A stretch of DNA of 63,476 nucleotides. Source: Alphaproteobacteria bacterium (lineage in GTDB: Bacteria; Pseudomonadota; Alphaproteobacteria; Micropepsales; Micropepsaceae). Both the position numbers and the translations under genes were made by a program. The notes under the pieces were generated by a model. That model ran no database searches and had not been told where the DNA came from. It was given only the letters and a program-made list of their open reading frames with translations. Positions 54,926-63,476 of this stretch are shown one piece after another. The DNA is taken from NCBI GenBank assembly GCA_015654635.1, contig JAATGP010000059.1, positions 1 through 63,476 on the forward strand, read 5' to 3'. How positions within the stretch are numbered: position 1 is the first letter of the stretch; each line of letters begins with the position of its first letter.

Positions 54926-55312
54926 ATGTTTGCGCGAGCCCGCGAGATCGACACCGAGCAGCCCCCGTCCCGGCTTGGCCGCGCGCTCAGGGTCCACGGT
55001 CTCGTCGAAATGGATGGCGAGCTTACCGTTGATGGCACGGTTTTAGGGCGCATCAATGCCCTTCGGCTCCATTTGAGCGCGGAAAGTCGTGTCGAGGGCG
55101 ATGTTGTCGCCCAGGAGGTGCATGTGGAAGGACGATTTTCGGGGCGCATCTTCGCGCAGCATGTCGTCGTCGAAAGCTCTGCCCACATCACCGGACGTAT
55201 CTTCCACAACACCGTGTCCGTGGCCCAAGGCGCGCGCATCGATGGACGCATGCCATGGCGTCCGCCCAGCTATTTTTCGACTCTCACCCAGCTTCCGGAG
55301 ACAAGGCTATGA
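54926..55312 (+). CDS. Bactofilin family protein 1
   Basis: A 128-residue bactofilin: a short N-terminal tail then the right-handed beta-helix of repeated short strands (LRVHGLVEMDGELTVDGTVLG, VEGDVVAQEVHVEGRFSGRI). Bactofilins self-assemble into filaments guiding cell shape or polar functions. An in-frame TTG at 54905 is passed over for the ATG at 54926 behind AGGAACGGAG. ATGA overlap with the second bactofilin. Confidence 0.87.
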   Translation: MFARAREIDTEQPPSRLGRALRVHGLVEMDGELTVDGTVLGRINALRLHLSAESRVEGDVVAQEVHVEGRFSGRIFAQHVVVESSAHITGRIFHNTVSVAQGARIDGRMPWRPPSYFSTLTQLPETRL

Positions 55313-55803
55313 GCAATATCTTCACGCGCAACGAGCCTTCACAGAGCGACAAGGCGGAGCCTCAAAAGCCCGTAGAGCCGGTAGCACAGGCCCCGGTCAA
55401 ACACCCGTCCTCCCCGGCCATGGCGCAAGCTTCGGCCCAGCTCATCACCCCGTCCCCTTCGCCTCAGCCTGCAAAAGGCGTCTCGCTGATTTCGCGAGCC
55501 CTGAAAATCACCGGCCAGCTTGAAAGTTCGGAAGACATCCAGATCGAAGGCGAAGTCGAGGGCGATGTTCGTGCCGCGGCGGTACGGGTGGGTGCCGGCG
55601 CCAAGGTGCGCGGTACGGTTTCGGGGGATGAGGTGGAGCTGTCTGGCAAGGTGGAAGGCAAAATCGAAGCCCGCAAAGTGGTGCTGACCGGCACCGCCCA
55701 TATGACCGGCGACATCATCCACAAGGACATTTCGATCCAGTCGGGGGCCTATGTGAATGGCCATCTGAAGCCCGAATACAGCAAGACGGAAAACAATGGC
55801 TAG
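55309..55803 (+). CDS. Bactofilin family protein 2
   Basis: A 164-residue bactofilin with a long Pro/Ala/Gln-rich, disordered N-terminus (about 1-60), then the canonical core: SLISRALKITGQLESSEDIQIEGEVEGDVRA (in part) and repeats VRGTVSGDEVELSGKVEGKI, ending PEYSK. This is the more typical bactofilin of the two. CCGGAGACAAGG precedes the ATG; coupled to gene 1, suggesting hetero-polymers. Confidence 0.93.
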   Translation: MSNIFTRNEPSQSDKAEPQKPVEPVAQAPVKHPSSPAMAQASAQLITPSPSPQPAKGVSLISRALKITGQLESSEDIQIEGEVEGDVRAAAVRVGAGAKVRGTVSGDEVELSGKVEGKIEARKVVLTGTAHMTGDIIHKDISIQSGAYVNGHLKPEYSKTENNG

Positions 55804-55810
55804 GCGGATC

Positions 55811-56455
55811 TCACGGCGGCGGCTTTTGGCCCTGCACGGCCTTCAGTTCGGCAAAGACGCGGCTCAGGGGATAGGCATAGATCAGGCGCCGGCCGTCAGG
55901 CTGATCGAGATAGCCGAAAACAATGCCGATCAACTTGCCCGTGGCTGCGTCCAGCACCGGGCCACCGCTATAGCCAGGCCCGGCATTGCCCTCGAAGACG
56001 AAGGCGGTTTGCGCACCGCAGCTTTCGCAACGCGGCAGCACAGCGGCCTCGAGTGCCGTCACAGTGCCCTCGGCGCGATACAGCGTGTCCTCATAATGGG
56101 CGTAAGCAATAACTTTTTCACCGACCTGCGGTTCGCCGTTCGCGAGCACCGCCTGATTGCGATCGGTGCGGAAGAATAGCAAATCGTAATCCCGCGAAAT
56201 CCCGATCAGGAGCGCGGGGGATACCAATTCTCCGGCGTGCGCCGCGGAAACCGCAATACCGCCGCCCAGCACCACGCCCCCGGCATCGGCTTCGGGAAAC
56301 AGTACCGATGACGCCTTGAGCGGGATGTAAGCATAGGCGAGATCGGGCGCGAGGGTGCCATCCAGCTTCACGCCCGACCGCGTGACACAGCCCGTGAGGA
56401 ACACCAGCACAGCAAGGCCGAGAACAGCCTGCCGCTTAGAACGGAATTTCGTCAT
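55811..56455 (-). CDS. Trypsin-like serine protease, predicted lipoprotein
   Basis: A 214-residue S1-fold protease. The N-terminus [20 protein letters not shown] followed by TGC is a lipoprotein signal. His is in AVSAAHA, Asp in SRDYDLLFF and Ser in [11 protein letters not shown], the right order for the triad, and CESCGA gives two cysteines. The open frame reaches further upstream, but homology begins at this ATG, which overlaps the 3' end of ssb by 20 nt. There is no PDZ domain, so it is not DegP. Target unknown. Confidence 0.8.
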   Translation of the reverse strand: MTKFRSKRQAVLGLAVLVFLTGCVTRSGVKLDGTLAPDLAYAYIPLKASSVLFPEADAGGVVLGGGIAVSAAHAGELVSPALLIGISRDYDLLFFRTDRNQAVLANGEPQVGEKVIAYAHYEDTLYRAEGTVTALEAAVLPRCESCGAQTAFVFEGNAGPGYSGGPVLDAATGKLIGIVFGYLDQPDGRRLIYAYPLSRVFAELKAVQGQKPPP

Positions 56456-56903
56456 CCAGCTCGCTGCGATCAAAGCTGGCCGGAGCATCGCTGCCACCCT
56501 GCGAAACGCGCGCCGAACCGCCGCCGCCGGCGAAGCTGCCGCCGCCTTCGCCGCGCGCATCGAGCAGCACCATCTCGCCGCGGAAGCGGTTCAGCACCAC
56601 TTCGGTCGAGTATTTCTCCTGCCCGTCTTTGTCGGTCCACTTGCGCGTGGTGAGCTGGCCTTCGAGATAAACCTTGGAGCCTTTCTTCAGATACTGCTCA
56701 GCCACTTTGGCGAGGTTCTCGTTGAAGATCACCACACGGTGCCACTCGGTCTTTTCCTTGCGCTCGCCGGAGGCCTTGTCGCGCCAAGATTCCGAGGTCG
56801 CGATCGACAGGTTCACGATCGGTTCGCCCGACGTCATCCGCCGCACTTCGGGGTCGCGCCCGAGATTGCCGACCAAAATCACCTTATTCACACTGCCTGC
56901 CAT
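56436..56903 (-). CDS. ssb: Single-stranded DNA-binding protein
   Basis: A 155-residue SSB. The OB-fold begins [52 protein letters not shown] and [17 protein letters not shown] are all canonical. A Gly/Ser-rich linker leads to the acidic DDEIPF tail that recruits repair proteins. An ATG seven codons upstream is weaker than the one at 56903, which has AAAGGG about 8 nt before it. A LexA box lies 77 nt upstream. Confidence 0.97.
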   Translation of the reverse strand: MAGSVNKVILVGNLGRDPEVRRMTSGEPIVNLSIATSESWRDKASGERKEKTEWHRVVIFNENLAKVAEQYLKKGSKVYLEGQLTTRKWTDKDGQEKYSTEVVLNRFRGEMVLLDARGEGGGSFAGGGGSARVSQGGSDAPASFDRSELDDEIPF

Positions 56904-56979
56904 GATGCACCCTTTACCGGCCAAGAGGGCGGGACCTTAGCGCGGCGGCGCCGGTTCCATGCGTAAGAACTTTGGTTGT

Positions 56980-56994
56980 GTTCTTATTATGTTC
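56980..56994 (-). promoter_or_regulatory. LexA (SOS) box upstream of ssb
   Basis: GTTC-TTATTAT-GTTC, the alphaproteobacterial LexA consensus GTTC-N7-GTTC with exact spacing, 77 nt before the ssb start. Confidence 0.88.
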
Positions 56995-57051
56995 TCTTAG
57001 CCGGAGTCAATCCCCAACAAATTGCCCCCGCACCTTGCCCACCAAACCAGC

Positions 57052-57456
57052 TTAGCGCAGCAGCCGCATTTCGAGCAGGCGCGCCAAGATCAAGAGCACA
57101 AGGGTCAGAACGGCGCCGATCACCACCACTGGCCAAGCCGCCGCCCCCGCACCGGCGCCCAACGCGGCAGCGGTCCAAATGGCGGCCGCGGTGGTCAATC
57201 CATCCACAGCGGTCTTATGGTGCACGATCACGCCGGCACCCAAAAAACCGATCCCGGTGAGGACACCTTGTATGACCCGTGACGAGGCATTCGCATCACT
57301 GGGCGTCAGGATCATTATAGCAATGGCCGCTCCCAACGAGACCAGACCAATGGTCCGCATCCCAGCCGATTTGTGCAGTAGCTCGCGGTCAAGCCCGATT
57401 GCCGCTCCAAGCAAAGCGGCAACTCCAAGCCGCAGAAAGATTTCAGGCCAAGCCAT
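57052..57456 (-). CDS. MgtC/SapB family membrane protein
   Basis: A 134-residue inner-membrane protein with four to five helices, matching the MgtC/SapB N-terminal domain: LLGAAIGLDRELLHKSAGMRTIGLVSLGAA and GVLTGIGFLGAGVIVHH. It lacks the C-terminal ACT-like domain of Salmonella MgtC, as in most short SapB-type relatives. The ATG at 57456 behind GGTGGA is preferred over one five codons upstream. Links to magnesium or acid tolerance are known for MgtC but unproven here. Confidence 0.87.
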   Translation of the reverse strand: MAWPEIFLRLGVAALLGAAIGLDRELLHKSAGMRTIGLVSLGAAIAIMILTPSDANASSRVIQGVLTGIGFLGAGVIVHHKTAVDGLTTAAAIWTAAALGAGAGAAAWPVVVIGAVLTLVLLILARLLEMRLLR

Positions 57457-57556
57457 GGCATCCACCCGCATGAACAGCGGTGCACTTTACGCCGCCTCAG
57501 CCGAAAAACGCCACAGCCTTCGTTTTACCACTCCCGCCGAACTGTCTCGGTCGGCG

Positions 57557-58333
57557 TCACAGCTTGTGCAGCGGCTTGGCATCGGCCAGCGAGGCGATAA
57601 AGGTGCGCGGCGTGGTGCCAAGATGCGTGCGGAACATGGCAACGAAGCTCGATGCCTGCCGGTAGCCCACGGCATACGCCACAGCCTTGATACTCCTGCC
57701 TTCAGCGAGCAGTTCGATAGCCTTCATCAGGCGCAACTGCCGTCGCCACGTTTCAAAATCGATCCCGACATCGCGGCGAAATAGCCGTTGCACCGTGCGG
57801 GTGCTGACACCAATCTTCCGGCACAACAGCGTCAGAGAGAGGCGGGGATCGCTGAGCACCATCTCGCTCAACCGTCGTGCGCGCGCATCCTTCGGCATTG
57901 CGAGCATCATTGGCACCGGCGAGGCTTTGGCGATCTGGGCAACCAGCAAGGCGCACAGCGCCTGATGCACCTTATTGCGCCGCTTCAGCGCGCCAAGCCG
58001 CACCGCCTCGACAATCAATTCGCGCAATAGCGGCGGAATATGAACCACAGCGCAGCGCCGTTTGCGCAGAAGCTCCGGCCGCAGATACAGCGTGCGCATC
58101 GACGCTCCACCTGCCATGCGGATCGCGTGCGGCTGCCCGGCTGGAATCCACACGGCGAATTGCGGTGGAACAAGCCATACACTGCCCTCCGCCGAGACTT
58201 CCATCACACCTTGCGTTGCGTAAACGAGCTGCGCGGCGGCGTGGCTGTGTTCGGGTACCTGCCAACCCGCTGGATAGTCATAGGCAAGCGTCGCAATCGA
58301 CGCTCCGGGTCCGGGTTCTAGCGTATGTCGCAT
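57557..58333 (-). CDS. AraC-family regulator with cupin sensor
   Basis: A 258-residue regulator. An N-terminal cupin (WQVPEHSHAAAQLVYATQG, VWIPAGQPHAI) senses a small molecule; the C-terminal 100 residues carry two AraC helix-turn-helices (LTLLCRKIGVSTRTVQRLF and SIKAVAYAVGYRQASSFVAMF). It resembles regulators that control adjacent efflux genes, but here it is divergent from a VOC protein, the likeliest local target. Confidence 0.9.
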   Translation of the reverse strand: MRHTLEPGPGASIATLAYDYPAGWQVPEHSHAAAQLVYATQGVMEVSAEGSVWLVPPQFAVWIPAGQPHAIRMAGGASMRTLYLRPELLRKRRCAVVHIPPLLRELIVEAVRLGALKRRNKVHQALCALLVAQIAKASPVPMMLAMPKDARARRLSEMVLSDPRLSLTLLCRKIGVSTRTVQRLFRRDVGIDFETWRRQLRLMKAIELLAEGRSIKAVAYAVGYRQASSFVAMFRTHLGTTPRTFIASLADAKPLHKL

Positions 58334-58398
58334 ATACGATATTATATGCCGCTTGGCGTCTCTTGCGACAATGCCGATTTTGGGAAATTCTGCGCCCC

Positions 58399-58788
58399 AT
58401 GAGCAATTCAGCCTTCCCGGCCGCCGCCAAAGTGATGGCCTTCATCGTTACGCGCGATCGCACCGTGGCGAAAAAATTCTACGGCGAAACCCTCGGTTTC
58501 ACCCAGCTCAGCGAAGATGACTTTGCTGTGGTCTTCGATCTCAACGGCACGATGCTGCGCATATCGACCGTGCCCGATCACACGCCGCCCCTGCATACGG
58601 TCTTAGGCTGGGAGGTTTCGGACATCGCCGCCGCCGTGCAGGCGCTGACCGCCAAAGGCATCGTCTTCAACCGCTACCCAGGCTTCGAACAGGACAAACT
58701 TGGCATCTGGGCCGCGCCGGGCAGCGGCAGTAAAGTCGCCTGGTTTCTTGATCCTGACGGCAACAACCTCAGCTTGGCGCAGTTCTAG
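58399..58788 (+). CDS. VOC (glyoxalase/bleomycin-resistance fold) family protein
   Basis: A 129-residue VOC protein with one full pair of beta-alpha-beta units: AFIVTRDRTVAKKFYGETLGF at the start and AWFLDPDGNNLSLAQF at the end, where the conserved DPDGN and Asn/Glu-like region lies. A longer open frame runs upstream, but homology starts at the ATG at 58399. Possible metal-dependent lyase, dioxygenase or binding protein. It lies 65 nt from the divergent AraC regulator. Confidence 0.87.
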   Translation: MSNSAFPAAAKVMAFIVTRDRTVAKKFYGETLGFTQLSEDDFAVVFDLNGTMLRISTVPDHTPPLHTVLGWEVSDIAAAVQALTAKGIVFNRYPGFEQDKLGIWAAPGSGSKVAWFLDPDGNNLSLAQF

Positions 58789-58965
58789 GCCCACCCCTTA
58801 CGACGTTCGGCTGCCCATTGCCTTCGGCGCCGCGACTGTGCTGCGGAATCTACTCAGACGCCGTCACCGGCCGCTTGGGTATATACCGAGCTTACTGTCA
58901 ACACCGCCAACTGCTAGGCTGCCTTCTCGGCAGGAGGTCGATTTTCCTCCCTTGGAGTAAGCCTT

Positions 58966-59280
58966 ATGTTGAAACGAGCTTCTATAATTTTTGCCACGGC
59001 CATCATCGCGCTTGGTGCGGCGGCGGCACCGGCCTATGCGGATCGCTGCAGCGGACGCAATCACAATACCGGCACCGTGGTCGGCGCCGTTGGCGGCGGC
59101 TTGATCGGCAGTGCCATTACCCATGGCAGCGCGGTCGGTGTGGTTGGCGGTGCGGTGGCCGGCGGTTTGGCCGGCAATGCCATTGAACGCGATAGCGATT
59201 GCAACCGCCCGGCACGGCGCTCGCGTCACAAAGTCTATTATTACGACAACGATCACCACCGCCATTCGCGTTACGAGTAG
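58966..59280 (+). CDS. Secreted glycine-zipper protein
   Basis: A 104-residue protein with a clear signal peptide (MLKRASIIFATAIIALGAAAA, cleavage about AYA-DR) and a glycine-zipper 2TM segment (VVGAVGGGLIGSAIT and VGVVGGAVAGGLAGNAIE). The His/Tyr/Arg-rich tail (KVYYYDNDHHRHSRY) ends the chain. Similar proteins are outer-membrane or periplasmic with unknown role. GGAG precedes the ATG; the gap upstream contains the palindrome GGTATATACC. Confidence 0.83.
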   Translation: MLKRASIIFATAIIALGAAAAPAYADRCSGRNHNTGTVVGAVGGGLIGSAITHGSAVGVVGGAVAGGLAGNAIERDSDCNRPARRSRHKVYYYDNDHHRHSRYE

Positions 59281-59283
59281 CCG

Positions 59284-60699
59284 TCACATTCTCACATCGG
59301 CATGCACACGGCCTTCCGCGGAGACGGTGGCGACAAAGCCGTCTTTGCCCCAGCTTAAGGTGACAGGCCCGAAAGCCTGCACCTCACCGGAAACCGTGAC
59401 GACATTGCCTTGCGGCTTGGCCAGCGCAGCGGAGACTTGGCCCTGCATCGCTCTGATCTGACCGCCGACGCCAAATTGCAGTGCCTGCTCCATCGCCTTG
59501 GCAAGATCGCCGCCCACCAGCCCGCGCATCGCGCTCAGCATCCAATTCTGTGTCAGCACGTCATAGTGGACATGGCTGATGCGGATGGTCTGACTTTGGG
59601 TATCAAATTCCGGCACACCGCGCAGATAACCGCTGCCGCAGCCGCTGGTGACATCGGTCGGGTCCCAGCTTTCGACAATGCAAAAGCCCGCCTCGATCAC
59701 GACATCCTGGCCAGACGGGATGATCTTGAGCGCCGTGATGTTCAACCGGTGACTGCCGACGCGCGGCGGATTTTTGGCGAGCGCCTCCAGTGCCAGTTTC
59801 GCCGCCACATCATAAGGCAGCACCGCCGGCACGCTGACGGCGAAATGATTGGCGGGACCATGCAGCGGCGCTGGCGGCGGCAAGACCGTTGGCGTTAGCG
59901 AAGGCCGCTCGTCAGACGCCACCAGCCGCGCCCGTACATCGATACCAAGCCCCATGGTCAGCATAGTGTTCGCCACGCCCGGCAGACCCACGCGAATCTG
60001 TTCGGGTTGCAGCAACAGCCACGTCGTTGGCTTGGTGTTCAGTTTAATCGGCGCGAAGACACCTGCCCATAGCTGCGCCACTTGCTTTTGCTGTGCCAGC
60101 GCCGGGGCCATCTGGGCATCGATCTGACTGAGCAAAGGCCGCGACAAGAGTTCGGCATTGCTATTCCACAGCTGCGCCACATCGGTATCGAGCGGCCCGA
60201 GCTTGATGCGCCCATTTTGGAATTGCACCGCGCCGCCGGTATTGGGCCGGATCAACCAATCGGGGCCGAGGGCGATGGCGGTCGAAGCAGTGAGCTGGCC
60301 CGCCGTATTAACCGCCGCATTCAGCATCGATAACGGCCCCGGCAAAGCAATGCTGGCCGACAGCGCAAACGGCACACCAAGCACCAGCGCCCCGCCCCGG
60401 CCCGTAACTGTAATGGGTCCCGTCCGCGTCGCCGATAGTGTCGTCAGGCAATTGCCAATCACGCAGCGCAGCTTCTGGTTTTTCAGATCGGCAAAGCGCT
60501 GCGGCGTCCTGTCATTGACGAGGCGCGATAGTTCGTCGAGTGGAATCGAAAGCGTGGCGCTCACGGTGGAAACGGGCGGCGGCGGCAATTGCGGCGGCGG
60601 GGTGAGCAAGGGCGGCGGCGCCGAGGTCTGCGAAATCCCGCCACAACCGGCCGCTACCAACACGGCGCAGGAGAGCGCACCAGCCCAAGCAAACTTCAT
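59284..60699 (-). CDS. DUF4403-family lipoprotein
   Basis: A 471-residue envelope protein. The lipoprotein signal (VLVAAGC) is followed by a Pro-rich linker (APPPLLTPPPQLPPPP) that could span the periplasm, then the DUF4403 body with repeated long beta-strand segments (VSATLSIPLDELSRLVND; SVPAVLPYDVAAKLALEAL; VTVSGEVQAFGPVTLSW). The fold is expected to be lipid-binding and SMP/TULIP-like by family, with function not established. The ATG at 60699 is chosen since the signal starts there; an in-frame upstream start adds six residues. Confidence 0.8.
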   Translation of the reverse strand: MKFAWAGALSCAVLVAAGCGGISQTSAPPPLLTPPPQLPPPPVSTVSATLSIPLDELSRLVNDRTPQRFADLKNQKLRCVIGNCLTTLSATRTGPITVTGRGGALVLGVPFALSASIALPGPLSMLNAAVNTAGQLTASTAIALGPDWLIRPNTGGAVQFQNGRIKLGPLDTDVAQLWNSNAELLSRPLLSQIDAQMAPALAQQKQVAQLWAGVFAPIKLNTKPTTWLLLQPEQIRVGLPGVANTMLTMGLGIDVRARLVASDERPSLTPTVLPPPAPLHGPANHFAVSVPAVLPYDVAAKLALEALAKNPPRVGSHRLNITALKIIPSGQDVVIEAGFCIVESWDPTDVTSGCGSGYLRGVPEFDTQSQTIRISHVHYDVLTQNWMLSAMRGLVGGDLAKAMEQALQFGVGGQIRAMQGQVSAALAKPQGNVVTVSGEVQAFGPVTLSWGKDGFVATVSAEGRVHADVRM

Positions 60700-60782
60700 G
60701 ACACCAACCTGCACCAATTTCGCGGGAACTTAAGCGCGAGCGCTTGCGATCGCAACGCAGCAAGCCGCACCTTGCCTAAACT

Positions 60783-62837
60783 TTACGACACCTTGGCGAA
60801 CAAGGGATCGATAGCGTGGCTCAGCAACGGCTCCAGTTCTTTGGCGCCATATGCGCTTAAGTGATGTTCGTCGCGATAGAGCGGAATGCCGTCTTTGCGC
60901 ACGGCGCAATGACCGTTTTGGCAAAGATATTGGTGTGGAAAGACCGCACTGACACCTTTCTTCGCGGCCATGGCATGGAACAGCGGTAGCACCGCCGTCT
61001 CGCGCTCGTAGAATTGCCGCGTCGGTGGGGACACCACCGGTTTGTGCTCCAGTTCCAGCCGCGCCAGCACTTGCGGCACGGTCCAGCCGATTTCCGGCAC
61101 CGGTCCCACCAGCAACACTTGCCGCCCATCCGCCCTAAGCGCCGCAATGGTACGCCTCAGGCCGCGCGCGAAGATCGCGGCATTGTCGGACGGTTTCATG
61201 GCGCGTCCCTGATCGTCGCCAATGGCGACAAAGCCGTGGCCTTCATTGCCATAGGCCGTGCCTTGCGCCGCCTTGCCCCAACGCGCCATTAATATGACGG
61301 TGGTGATCTCTCTGTGGCGCAGGATCATCGCCAGCACGCTGTCATTGAAGGCCCGGCATTGCGGCACGTCATAGCGATCCACACCCACCAGCGGCACGCA
61401 ACTGGGTGAGCCCGCAAACAGGCCACGGCGGCGATGGCGCTTGGCGATATCCGCCACCGGCGTCAGAATCGCCTCGGCATGGCTATCGCCCCAGAGCACG
61501 AAGCTCGCGGCTTGACGCTCGGCGCCAATACCGCACAGCCGCTGCACGGATACATCCTTGGGTGCAATACCGAAACAGCGATCCTGAGCCCGCAGGGGCG
61601 CCTCTTCGGCCACAATGGCAACAACTTTGGCATCGAAGCGGCCCGGCAGGCCCTTGGTGGCTAGCGCCGCTCCGGCAAACAGGCACACAACGGCCATCGC
61701 CGCGCCCGCCATCGCGAAGAGGAGTTTGCGCGAAATCACCTCTTTATGGCGGAAGGGCTGCTCGACAAATTTCCATGACAGTACCGACATTGTGAAGGTC
61801 AACCCGACGCATCCGGCTACCTCCCAGCCCTGCGGCGCACGCGCCAGAAGATGCGTGGCGAAGACCCAGACCGGCCAGTGCCAAAGATAAAGCGAATAAG
61901 AAATCAACCCGACGAAGACCACGGGCTTGCAGCTAAACGCTCGTGAGACCGCATTGGCCGGTCCCGCCGCGAGCAACAGCGCCGCCCCCAGACAAGGCAA
62001 TACCGCACCCAAACCCGGAAAGGCGCTGGCGGGTGATAGCGTTAGCGCGCTGTAAGCGATCATGGCGATACCGACCGCCGCCAAGCCTCCGCCCCAATAC
62101 CGCGTCCTCGTTCCGCCACGCTGAGGTGCTCGCTGCTCAATGCCGCCTAAAGCCAATCTCGTTGATGGTGCGGCGAGCCCCGAAGCACGCATGGGCCAAA
62201 GAGCCAGTCCCGCCCCGAGCAGAAATTCCCAGAAGCGATAAGGCGCCAAGTAAAACGCGGCAATCGGCATCGCGCTTGCCGCCCATACGCTAGCCGCGAA
62301 GGACAACAGTGCCATCCCGCTCAGCGCCGCCAAGCGCCAGCGCCGCGCCCAACCTCTCATGGCGAACAGCACGAGCGGAAAGACGAGATAGAACTGTTCC
62401 TCCACCGCCAGGGACCACGTGTGCAAGAGCGGCTTGGAAGCCGACGCCGCGTCCCAATAACCGGAAGTGGCGTTGAAGTAGATGTTCGACCAGAACAGCG
62501 CCGCTGCCGCAGCACTCTGGCCAAAGCGTTGCAAATCCGCCGGGAACAACCACAGGCTGGCCGCCCCGGCCGTTACCGCCAGCATCGCGAACAGGGCGGG
62601 AAAGATCCGCCGCACCCGCCGCTCATAGAATCGCGCCAAGCTGAAACGGCCTTCCGCCAGCTCACGGTCCAGAATGCCGCCGATCAGATAGCCCGAGATG
62701 ACAAAAAAGATATCGACCCCGGCAAAACCGCCGGAAATCCCCATTCCGTAGTGGAACAGAATCACCAGCATCACCGCCACCGCGCGCAAGGCATCGATGT
62801 CGGCGCGATGGGGCAAAAGCGTTGAATCTCGGCGCAT
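60783..62837 (-). CDS. OafA/YrhL-type acyltransferase with C-terminal SGNH domain
   Basis: A 684-residue inner-membrane acyltransferase. The first about 370 residues are the acyltransferase-3 domain with ten or so helices (DIDALRAVAVMLVILFHYG, FVISGYLIG, HTWSLAVEEQFYLVFPLVLF). After a last helix comes an extracytoplasmic SGNH hydrolase-like domain with VLWGDSHAEAI (block I) and a DEHHLSAYGA (Asp-x2-His) catalytic pair. Such fusions O-acetylate surface polysaccharides such as O-antigen or peptidoglycan. It is divergent from uvrA. Confidence 0.92.
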   Translation of the reverse strand: MRRDSTLLPHRADIDALRAVAVMLVILFHYGMGISGGFAGVDIFFVISGYLIGGILDRELAEGRFSLARFYERRVRRIFPALFAMLAVTAGAASLWLFPADLQRFGQSAAAAALFWSNIYFNATSGYWDAASASKPLLHTWSLAVEEQFYLVFPLVLFAMRGWARRWRLAALSGMALLSFAASVWAASAMPIAAFYLAPYRFWEFLLGAGLALWPMRASGLAAPSTRLALGGIEQRAPQRGGTRTRYWGGGLAAVGIAMIAYSALTLSPASAFPGLGAVLPCLGAALLLAAGPANAVSRAFSCKPVVFVGLISYSLYLWHWPVWVFATHLLARAPQGWEVAGCVGLTFTMSVLSWKFVEQPFRHKEVISRKLLFAMAGAAMAVVCLFAGAALATKGLPGRFDAKVVAIVAEEAPLRAQDRCFGIAPKDVSVQRLCGIGAERQAASFVLWGDSHAEAILTPVADIAKRHRRRGLFAGSPSCVPLVGVDRYDVPQCRAFNDSVLAMILRHREITTVILMARWGKAAQGTAYGNEGHGFVAIGDDQGRAMKPSDNAAIFARGLRRTIAALRADGRQVLLVGPVPEIGWTVPQVLARLELEHKPVVSPPTRQFYERETAVLPLFHAMAAKKGVSAVFPHQYLCQNGHCAVRKDGIPLYRDEHHLSAYGAKELEPLLSHAIDPLFAKVS

Positions 62838-62930
62838 GGCAACTACATGAAAGAGACGGGCGTTTGCCCAACTTCTCCAGGCTGCCTATTGTCCCTTTAC
62901 GCCGAAAGTGCGGCATGGACGCGTGCGATC

Positions 62931-62945
62931 GTTCCCTATATGTTC
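62931..62945 (+). promoter_or_regulatory. LexA (SOS) box upstream of uvrA
   Basis: GTTC-CCTATAT-GTTC, again with exactly seven bases between the direct repeats, 102 nt before the uvrA ATG in a 209-nt divergent region. Confidence 0.9.
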
Positions 62946-63046
62946 CAGACTCTTTTCCGATGGGCATGGCGGGGTTGCAGAATGGCCTCTTCCTCCTGCC
63001 GGCGAGCGGGTTCAGGTACTGACCAAAGGGTACGGATTACAGGATC

Positions 63047-63476
63047 ATGCAGAAGAACATCGTTGTCCGCGGGGCACGCGAGCACAATCTGAAAAATGTC
63101 GATGTCGAGATTCCGCGCGACAAATTGACGGTGATGACCGGCCTTTCCGGCTCGGGCAAATCCTCGCTGGCGTTTGACACGATCTACGCCGAGGGTCAGC
63201 GCCGCTACGTGGAGTCGCTCTCGGCCTATGCCCGTCAGTTCCTGGAACTGATGTCGAAGCCCGACGTCGATCACATCGATGGTCTCTCACCCGCCATCGC
63301 CATCGAGCAGAAGACCACTTCCAAGAATCCGCGCTCTACGGTCGGCACGGTGACGGAAATCTACGATTATCTGCGCCTGCTCTTTGCGCGCGTCGGCGTG
63401 CCCTATTCGCCCACCACGGGTCTTCCTATCGAAAGCCAGACCGTCAGCCAGATGGCCGATCGCATTTTGGCACTGC
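63047..63476 (+). CDS. uvrA: UvrABC excision nuclease subunit A (3' end outside window)
   Basis: The first 143 residues of the damage-recognition ATPase of nucleotide excision repair. [21 protein letters not shown], Walker [11 protein letters not shown] (about 32-41), [21 protein letters not shown] and [26 protein letters not shown] (in part) are all standard for UvrA. The window ends inside the gene. A LexA box lies upstream, as expected for SOS induction. Confidence 0.97.
   Translation, partial: MQKNIVVRGAREHNLKNVDVEIPRDKLTVMTGLSGSGKSSLAFDTIYAEGQRRYVESLSAYARQFLELMSKPDVDHIDGLSPAIAIEQKTTSKNPRSTVGTVTEIYDYLRLLFARVGVPYSPTTGLPIESQTVSQMADRILAL

Noticed and set aside
58878..58887. Perfect 10-bp palindrome GGTATATACC upstream of the glycine-zipper gene
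   Set aside because: The dyad does not extend beyond ten bases and no partner site was found, so a regulatory role cannot be supported.

Overview
The window looks like a chromosomal segment of a TonB-receptor-rich alphaproteobacterium, of the kind seen in Caulobacterales, sphingomonads or Rhizomicrobium-like soil lineages; the genus cannot be fixed from sequence alone. Support comes from two textbook alphaproteobacterial LexA boxes (GTTC-N7-GTTC) upstream of ssb and uvrA, a gyrA-coaD-cyclophilin operon, two TonB-dependent receptors, a FecI/FecR pair, paired bactofilins and high-GC coding. No rRNA, tRNA, CRISPR array or insertion sequence was seen.

Layout. 1-12.7 kb is metabolic and transport: the end of a TonB-dependent receptor, two tandem acetyl-CoA hydrolase/transferase paralogues closed by a strong terminator, a TetR regulator, a minus-strand operon (MFS transporter and two type-B carboxylesterases), and a divergent FabI-like reductase behind a striking palindromic operator candidate. 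11.4-16.7 kb is an RND efflux adaptor/pump pair with a divergent TetR regulator. 16.9-21.6 kb is a sugar-acid type cassette: an MFS carrier facing an operon of split transketolase (N and C halves), a GarR-like dehydrogenase and an SDR. 22.2-26.9 kb is a FecI-FecR-TonB receptor signalling unit.

27.3-49.7 kb is the centrepiece: a compact, single-strand extracellular contractile injection system (eCIS, PVC/Afp type). It encodes a cap (DUF4255), an unknown cap-adjacent protein, sheath, two tube proteins, a DUF5908-like small protein, a LysM joint protein, a VgrG-like spike, a PAAR tip, a gp25 protein, two large baseplate proteins, tape measure and AAA+ ATPase. Between the baseplate and tape-measure genes lie two likely cargo genes. 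One carries the eCIS core domain (DUF4157) joined to a glycine-rich segment and a second, C-terminal HExxH protease domain; the other resembles nothing I know. No tail-fibre gene was recognised.

49.8-63.5 kb returns to housekeeping: a gyrA-coaD-cyclophilin operon ending in a GH10 xylanase, two bactofilins, ssb with a lipoprotein serine protease, an MgtC-like protein, an AraC regulator, a VOC protein, a glycine-zipper protein, a DUF4403 lipoprotein, an OafA-type acyltransferase and the start of uvrA.
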